Shown here: piece after piece, positions 6,533 through 9,978 of the stretch | Numbering within the stretch: the stretch's first letter is position 1 | Layout of the letters: the number at the start of each line of letters is the position of its first letter | DNA from: Syntrophales bacterium | Lineage (GTDB): Bacteria; Desulfobacterota; Syntrophia; Syntrophales; UBA5619 | Assembly (NCBI GenBank): GCA_028712015.1 | Contig: JAQTRB010000040.1 | Span: 1 to 9,978, forward strand | DNA: 9,978 nt | Reading direction: 5' to 3' | Program-made: the position numbers and the translations under genes | Notes under the pieces: model-generated | Told to the model about the DNA's origin: nothing | The model's input: the letters and a program-made list of their open reading frames with translations, nothing else | Database searches by the model: none

Positions 6533-8026
6533 ATGAAGATGAAGGTCATTCTCGCAGGCCACAACATCGATCAGGAGATCATCCGGGAATTCCGGGAGCA
6601 GCATCCCGAACGGCAGGACCTGACGCCCGAGACCGTTGCCGCCGCGTACGCCCGAATCAGCCGCTATCCGAAGCCGGTGACCGAGCTGCGGGCCATCGCC
6701 CGCGGCGAGGTGGAAAAGGCCCGCGCCTCGAACCGGAATATCGTCTTCGAAATGGGCCACAGCTCGATCGCGGAGCACGCCGTCTTCAACCTCGACGTCC
6801 TGGCCGTTTCCCGTCTTCTGGTCGAGGAGATCGAGAGGTTCCGCCTTGCGTCCTACACCGAGAAATCGCAGCGTTACGTTCTTTTTCAGGACGACTTCGT
6901 CATTCCGCCGGAGGTCCGCGAGGCGGATCTGGAAAAAACTTTTGTCTCCACCGTTCGGCGTCAGAACGATTTCTACCACAGGCTTTACGAGAAGCTCCGC
7001 CCCTGGGTCTTCGACCGGAACCCGGAATTGGCCGCTGATCCGAAGAACCGCGGGCTGCTGGAAGGATGGGCCAAGGAGGACGCCCGGTACTGTCTGCCGC
7101 TCGGCACCGAGACGCAGCTCGGCATGACCGTCAACGCGCGGAACGTCGAGCTGATGATCCGGCGTCTGGCCGCTTCCCCATTGGCCGAGGCCCGGGAATA
7201 CAGCCGCCGTCTCTACGAGGCGACCCATGCGGTTGCGCCGTCGCTCGTCCGTTACACGGAACCCACCCCCTACGATCTCGAGACGACCGCGGCGCTCCGG
7301 GCCGAGACGGCCGGGATTCTGGGGCATTTTCCCGCCGGCGCGTCCGATTCTTCAGCCGGCCAAGCGGGCACGGATCTCGTCCGGCTGGTGGATGTGACGC
7401 CCGAGGCCGACGAGAAGGTCCTGGCGGCGATTCTCCACAGCGCCTCGGACCTTCCTTTCGCGGACTGCCGGGAGGCCGCCGCGCGGATGAATCGCCAGGA
7501 GCGGGAATCGCTGGTCAAGATGGCTCTCCGGCGGATGAAGGCCTATGATGCCGCCCCGCGGGAATTCGAACAGGCGGTTCTGACCTTCGAGCTGGTGATC
7601 AGCGCAACCTGCTTCGCCCAGGTCAAACGCCACAGAATGGCCGGAATCACCGTTCAGGGGTACGATCCCGGGCTGGGCATCACGGTACCGCCCGCGGTGG
7701 CCGAGATCGGCATGGAGGGCGAGTTTCGCGAACTCTGCGCCCGGACGGAAGAGACCTGGGAGCAGATCCGCCGGCGGGCGCCCGCCGCTGCGGCCTATAT
7801 CCTGACCAACGCCCACCGGCGTCGGGTGCTGATGCGGGTCAGCGCCCGCGAGCTTTACCACCTTGCCCGCGTCCGGGCGGACGGTCATGCCCAGTGGGAC
7901 ATTCGCGAGACGGCGGTGCGCATGGTTGCGCTGGGGCGGAAGGCCATGCCGCTGACGCTTCTGCTTGCCGCGGGGAAGGACGGTTTCGACGCCCTGTACG
8001 CCCAGGTCTTTGACGACAACGGCTGA
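6533..8026 (+). CDS. thyX: Double-domain flavin-dependent thymidylate synthase homologue
   Basis: ThyX makes dTMP from dUMP using FAD, NAD(P)H and methylene-tetrahydrofolate, normally as a homotetramer of about 220-260-residue chains. This chain has 497 residues and two ThyX-like halves. Half one (about 1-245) keeps G-H-x-S-x-x-E-H (75-82), a ThyX motif reading R-F-R-L-A-S-Y-T-E-K-S-Q-R-Y (102-115), R185 and N201-A-R. Half two (about 283-495) starts like ThyX again (V-R-L-V-D-V-T-P, 283-290). It keeps Q363 and R-H-R (366-368) but reads G-I-T-V-Q-G-Y where S-x-N-E-x-S is expected. It retains R448-A-D-G-H-A-Q-W (448-455). The losses are largely complementary. The start follows a G-rich stretch (6523-6528); a second ATG at 6539 is possible. 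Whether it makes dTMP alone is inferred, not shown. Confidence 0.85.
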   Translation: MKMKVILAGHNIDQEIIREFREQHPERQDLTPETVAAAYARISRYPKPVTELRAIARGEVEKARASNRNIVFEMGHSSIAEHAVFNLDVLAVSRLLVEEIERFRLASYTEKSQRYVLFQDDFVIPPEVREADLEKTFVSTVRRQNDFYHRLYEKLRPWVFDRNPELAADPKNRGLLEGWAKEDARYCLPLGTETQLGMTVNARNVELMIRRLAASPLAEAREYSRRLYEATHAVAPSLVRYTEPTPYDLETTAALRAETAGILGHFPAGASDSSAGQAGTDLVRLVDVTPEADEKVLAAILHSASDLPFADCREAAARMNRQERESLVKMALRRMKAYDAAPREFEQAVLTFELVISATCFAQVKRHRMAGITVQGYDPGLGITVPPAVAEIGMEGEFRELCARTEETWEQIRRRAPAAAAYILTNAHRRRVLMRVSARELYHLARVRADGHAQWDIRETAVRMVALGRKAMPLTLLLAAGKDGFDALYAQVFDDNG

Positions 8027-8066
8027 CCGCATCAGGAAAAGCTCGACTGCGATTGACGGGTTGCTT

Positions 8067-8084
8067 CCGGGATCCGGTTCCCGG
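8067..8084 (+). terminator. GC-rich hairpin after thyX, no T-tract
   Basis: CCGGGA-TCCGGT-TCCCGG forms a six-base-pair stem about 40 bases after the thyX stop. It lacks a following T-run, so it may only stabilise the mRNA end or be incidental. Confidence 0.25.
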
Positions 8085-8125
8085 CGCTTCGCAGCAGAAA
8101 GACCTTTGAAAAACGCCCCTTCCGT

Positions 8126-8193
8126 GTCGTTCCCGCGCAGACGGGAATCCGGAAGCTCTTGAAAAACGGGATTCCCGTTTTCACGAGAATGAC
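8126..8193. repeat. Inverted pair of dRS3-like intergenic repeats
   Basis: Two 25-base arms (8126-8150 and 8169-8193) are inverted copies of each other, matching at 20 of 25 positions around an 18-base loop. Each contains the core A/GTTCCCG...CGGGAAT. This resembles the ATTCCC-N8-GGGAAT plan of neisserial dRS3 and the similar short repeats scattered between genes in many proteobacteria. The whole region can fold as one long hairpin. A separate perfect hairpin, AAAACGGG-ATT-CCCGTTTT (8163-8181), could terminate transcription before ubiE. The 10-mer TTGAAAAACG occurs twice (about 8107 and 8159). No ORF is present, so this is a non-autonomous repeat. Confidence 0.6.
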
Positions 8194-8283
8194 AAATTGC
8201 CGGGGTTCAAGAGAAATTCAGATGTATCAGAGATGCGCCCGGGTGCGGGGCCTCTTACCGATTTCAGGGGGAAGTGTTGGGGC

Positions 8284-9024
8284 ATGAAGGATGAGGATCG
8301 CTACCCGCCGGTGGCCGGAATCGGCCGCGAGGAGCACATCGGCATGGTCCGGGAAATATTCGCAACGATCCCGGGCCGGTACGACTTCCTGAATCATCTG
8401 ATGAGCCTCCGTCGCGACGTCGCTTGGCGTCGTTTTGCCGCCCGGAAGATGGTTTTCTTCGACACCTTCCGGCTGCTGGACGTGGCAACCGGGACGGCGG
8501 ACCTGGCGATCGATGCGGCGCTTCGCCATCTCAACATCCGGGTGGCAGGGATCGATTTCGTCCGGGAGATGCTCGTTCCGGGGCAGAGAAAGATTGTGGA
8601 GCGGGGCCTTGCCGGGCGGCTGGACCTCCTCCAGGCGGACGCGCTGGCGCTCCCGTTTCCGGACGGCAGTTTTGATGTCGCCGCCAGCGCTTTCGGGATC
8701 CGGAACATGCCGGATCGCCTCGCCGCCCTCCGGGAGATGCGGCGTGTTCTCGTACCCGGCGGCCGGATTCAGATCCTGGAGATGAACGCGCCTCCGAAAT
8801 GGATCCGGCGGCTCTTCTTCGCCCCCTACCTGAACCGCGTCCTGCCGGCCATCGCCCGGTTCTATTCGAAGAACCCCGCCGCCTACGGCTATCTGGTCGA
8901 CTCCATCCTGAACTTCCCCGCACCGGGGGTGTTTCTGGGAATGATGGCCCAGGCCGGATTCCGGGATCTGGAGAGACACTCCCTCACCCTCGGCATCACC
9001 AGCCTCTACATCGGCCGCCTTTAG
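8284..9024 (+). CDS. ubiE: UbiE/MenG-type demethylmenaquinone C-methyltransferase
   Basis: SAM-dependent class I methyltransferase of 246 residues (E. coli UbiE has 251) that C-methylates demethylmenaquinone or its ubiquinone counterpart, the last step of menaquinone synthesis. Family signatures are Y-D-F-L-N-H-L-M-S (33-41) with the following W48-R-R, SAM motif I L-D-V-A-T-G-T-A-D-L (65-74), A-F-G-I-R-N-M-P-D (136-144), R-V-L-V-P-G-G-R (154-161), and Y-G-Y-L-V-D-S-I-L-N-F-P (201-212). Motif I has Ala in place of the usual last Gly (G-T-G-D). The ATG at 8284 is chosen because homology begins just after it and the length fits. The preceding bases include GGGG (8279-8282) and GGGGGAA (about 8266), so the ribosome-binding site is not clear-cut. 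With the anaerobe-like setting, menaquinone is the likely product. It overlaps the convergent yhhN-like gene by 4 bp. Confidence 0.9.
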   Translation: MKDEDRYPPVAGIGREEHIGMVREIFATIPGRYDFLNHLMSLRRDVAWRRFAARKMVFFDTFRLLDVATGTADLAIDAALRHLNIRVAGIDFVREMLVPGQRKIVERGLAGRLDLLQADALALPFPDGSFDVAASAFGIRNMPDRLAALREMRRVLVPGGRIQILEMNAPPKWIRRLFFAPYLNRVLPAIARFYSKNPAAYGYLVDSILNFPAPGVFLGMMAQAGFRDLERHSLTLGITSLYIGRL

Positions 9025-9674
9025 ACGAATCGGATGGAAAAGGCGATCAGAAACTGGGCCGCGTAGTAGAAGGGCAGTCCGACCAGACGGTTGACGTACG
9101 CCTTCGCCACGAAACGGTGGCGGGCGACAAAGATATCCGACACGTAGAACAGCGCCGCTCCCGCAAAGGCAAGAATCCGCCCCGGAAGGGCGGCGTTCTC
9201 GTCCTTGAGGAGCGACGCGGCGCCGATGACCATCGCGGTGATGATGACCATGTAGGCCACAACGGGTATGCGCATCTTTCCCAGATGGGGTTGGAGCCAC
9301 ATGAAAACGGCCCCGCTCACCGCGATCGCGCAGACGCCGACGATCCAGGTCGACATCCCCGGAGGCGCCTTCAGGAAGAAGGCAACGGTATAGAAGAGAT
9401 GGCCGGTCAGAAACGAGACGAGCCCCACCAGGAAAAGCGGCCTCGAAAAGAAGAAGATCAGGCAGACATCGCCTGCCAGGCAGCAGATCAGGCCGGCCAG
9501 GACCAAGCCGAAGTAAGTCGGATCGCTCCCCGGGCCGGTCAGCGCGACTGCGATGAACAACAGCGATAGGAAGGGTTTCGTCAGCAGGAGCCCCCGGGCG
9601 GACTCTTTTTTCTCGAACCAGAGGAGCCCCGCCAGCAAGGGCGCCGCCGCCGTCAGGATCAGAATCTCCATCAT
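9021..9674 (-). CDS. YhhN/TMEM86-family membrane protein, putative lysoplasmalogenase
   Basis: An integral membrane protein of 217 residues with about eight hydrophobic helices. Characterised members of the YhhN/TMEM86 family hydrolyse the vinyl-ether bond of lysoplasmalogens to an aldehyde and a glycerophospho-compound. Conserved family-like features are T-K-P (32-34), C-L-A-G-D-V-C-L (65-72), the helix S-F-L-T-G-H-L-F-Y (87-95) and the G-A-A-L-F-Y-V-S-D (172-180) segment, whose aspartates may be catalytic. The start at 9674 is fixed by a perfect GGAGGTGA ribosome-binding site (9689-9682) seven bases upstream; an ATG one codon later also exists. Its stop TAA overlaps the ubiE TAG. A strong promoter lies about 110 bases upstream. 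Enzymatic activity in this organism is inferred from family only. Confidence 0.85.
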   Translation of the reverse strand: MMEILILTAAAPLLAGLLWFEKKESARGLLLTKPFLSLLFIAVALTGPGSDPTYFGLVLAGLICCLAGDVCLIFFFSRPLFLVGLVSFLTGHLFYTVAFFLKAPPGMSTWIVGVCAIAVSGAVFMWLQPHLGKMRIPVVAYMVIITAMVIGAASLLKDENAALPGRILAFAGAALFYVSDIFVARHRFVAKAYVNRLVGLPFYYAAQFLIAFSIRFV

Positions 9675-9681
9675 CCGTGCC

Positions 9682-9689
9682 TCACCTCC
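9682..9689 (-). promoter_or_regulatory. Perfect Shine-Dalgarno site of the yhhN-like gene
   Basis: GGAGGTGA on the minus strand pairs fully with the 3' end of 16S rRNA. It lies seven bases before the ATG at 9674, which sets the start and excludes the longer in-frame extension to 9749. Confidence 0.8.
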
Positions 9690-9694
9690 GATCG

Positions 9695-9710
9695 GGAAAA
9701 AGGTTTTTCC
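9695..9710 (-). promoter_or_regulatory. Short hairpin in the yhhN-like leader
   Basis: GGAAAAA-GG-TTTTTCC is a perfect inverted repeat with a two-base centre, six bases upstream of the Shine-Dalgarno sequence in the transcript. It may be a minor leader hairpin. No known regulatory RNA class is recognised. Confidence 0.2.
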
Positions 9711-9771
9711 GTTCGATTTGAACCTGTATAACGGACGCGAAGGTCGCATCGATTGCGCCCGTCAGGGTCCG

Positions 9772-9816
9772 CATTGACTGGCCTCAGTATAGGAAAGACG
9801 AGCCTTCAAGTCAATG
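9772..9816. repeat. 8-bp inverted repeat bracketing the yhhN-like promoter
   Basis: CATTGACT (9772-9779) and AGTCAATG (9809-9816) are perfect reverse complements with 37 bp between arm starts. One arm overlaps the -35 box and the other the predicted start site. This would suit an operator bound by a dimeric regulator or a looped pair of half-sites. The core TTGACT equals the -35 box, so part of the symmetry may be coincidence. Confidence 0.4.
9786..9814 (-). promoter_or_regulatory. Strong sigma-70 promoter for the yhhN-like gene
   Basis: On the minus strand, TTGACT (9814-9809), a 17-bp spacer and TATACT (9791-9786) match consensus at five of six positions each. The start would be near 9779, giving a leader of about 105 bases. 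Confidence 0.6.
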
Positions 9817-9845
9817 ACCTCGATTCGCTTTTCTATGGTTTTCAT

Positions 9846-9874
9846 TTGACGGAGATCCTGCCTGATGTTAATGT
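9846..9874 (+). promoter_or_regulatory. Weak rightward promoter candidate
   Basis: TTGACG (9846-9851), a 17-bp spacer and TAATGT (9869-9874). The -35 matches at five of six positions but the -10 at only three. It would drive a gene starting right of the window. Confidence 0.28.
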
Positions 9875-9890
9875 GTTACATACTCATTGT

Positions 9891-9910
9891 CCGGATAGCC
9901 GGATATTCCG
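9891..9910 (+). repeat. Tandem CCGGATA with embedded dyad
   Basis: CCGGATA occurs at 9891-9897 and 9899-9905, and the second copy forms the dyad CGGA-TAT-TCCG (9900-9910). It lies just downstream of the rightward promoter candidate, where an operator could be. Confidence 0.25.
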
Positions 9911-9978
9911 ATTTTGCACGAAAACGAAAAAGGCTGTTTCCGGGGATATGGTAGGGATCCGGGGTTCACAAAGAAAGG

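Larger units (their letters stand above)
9675..9978. other. 304-bp right-end non-coding region
   Basis: It holds the leader, ribosome site and promoter of the yhhN-like gene, an inverted repeat around that promoter, a weaker rightward promoter candidate and a short CCGGATA repeat. From about 9911 to the end I see no coding frame or RNA gene. The terminal AAAGAAAGG could be the ribosome site of a rightward gene beyond the window. Confidence 0.6.

Noticed and set aside
8197..8283. Upstream start of ubiE at TTG 8197 or ATG 8233
   Set aside because: The extra residues are not family-like and run into the intergenic repeat region; the ATG at 8284 gives the usual length.

Overview
The window is GC-rich, tightly packed bacterial chromosome. 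It holds eight protein-coding genes, one of them cut by the left edge. I see no rRNA, tRNA, insertion sequence or CRISPR array. The gene set is a two-subunit FAD/Fe-S 2-hydroxyacid oxidoreductase (GlcD/GlcF type), a menaquinone-type UbiE methyltransferase, a stand-alone RsbRD-N-like protein, a flavin-dependent thymidylate synthase-like protein and a lysoplasmalogenase-like membrane protein. This fits an anaerobic or microaerophilic Desulfobacterota (deltaproteobacterial) lineage. That assignment is inferred from gene content and style, not from a marker gene.

Layout, left to right. A 5'-truncated MFS transporter (+, 1-921) faces a small helical RsbRD-N-like protein (-, 976-1431) that has a good sigma-70 promoter. 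Divergent from it is a glcD-glcF operon (+, 1695-4336) ending in a plausible intrinsic terminator. A 341-bp gap with an AT-rich segment and a possible 38-codon ORF precedes a D-Ala-D-Ala-ligase-like ATP-grasp enzyme (+, 4678-5700). That gene converges on a site-2-protease-family M50 membrane metalloprotease (-, 5717-6340). A divergent 192-bp spacer leads to a double-length ThyX homologue (+, 6533-8026). The next gap carries an inverted pair of dRS3-like repeats. Then come ubiE (+, 8284-9024) and a YhhN/TMEM86-type protein (-, 9021-9674), whose ends overlap tail to tail by 4 bp. The last 304 bp hold a strong leftward promoter flanked by an 8-bp inverted repeat, and a weaker rightward one.

Function. 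GlcD passes electrons from a 2-hydroxyacid through FAD to the Fe-S/CCG subunit GlcF, probably toward the quinone pool or another redox partner. UbiE would complete the (mena)quinone. YhhN-like proteins act on plasmalogen-derived lysolipids, which suits an anaerobe. The ATP-grasp, M50 and RsbRD-like genes look like independent housekeeping or regulatory units. The genes do not form one obvious system.

The most notable feature is the 497-residue ThyX homologue. It contains two ThyX-like domains whose losses of active-site residues are largely complementary: the first keeps the E-x-S-x-R-Y part and the second keeps the Q-x-x-R-H-R and R-A-D-x-H-A-Q-W parts. This suggests composite active sites built from two diverged halves.
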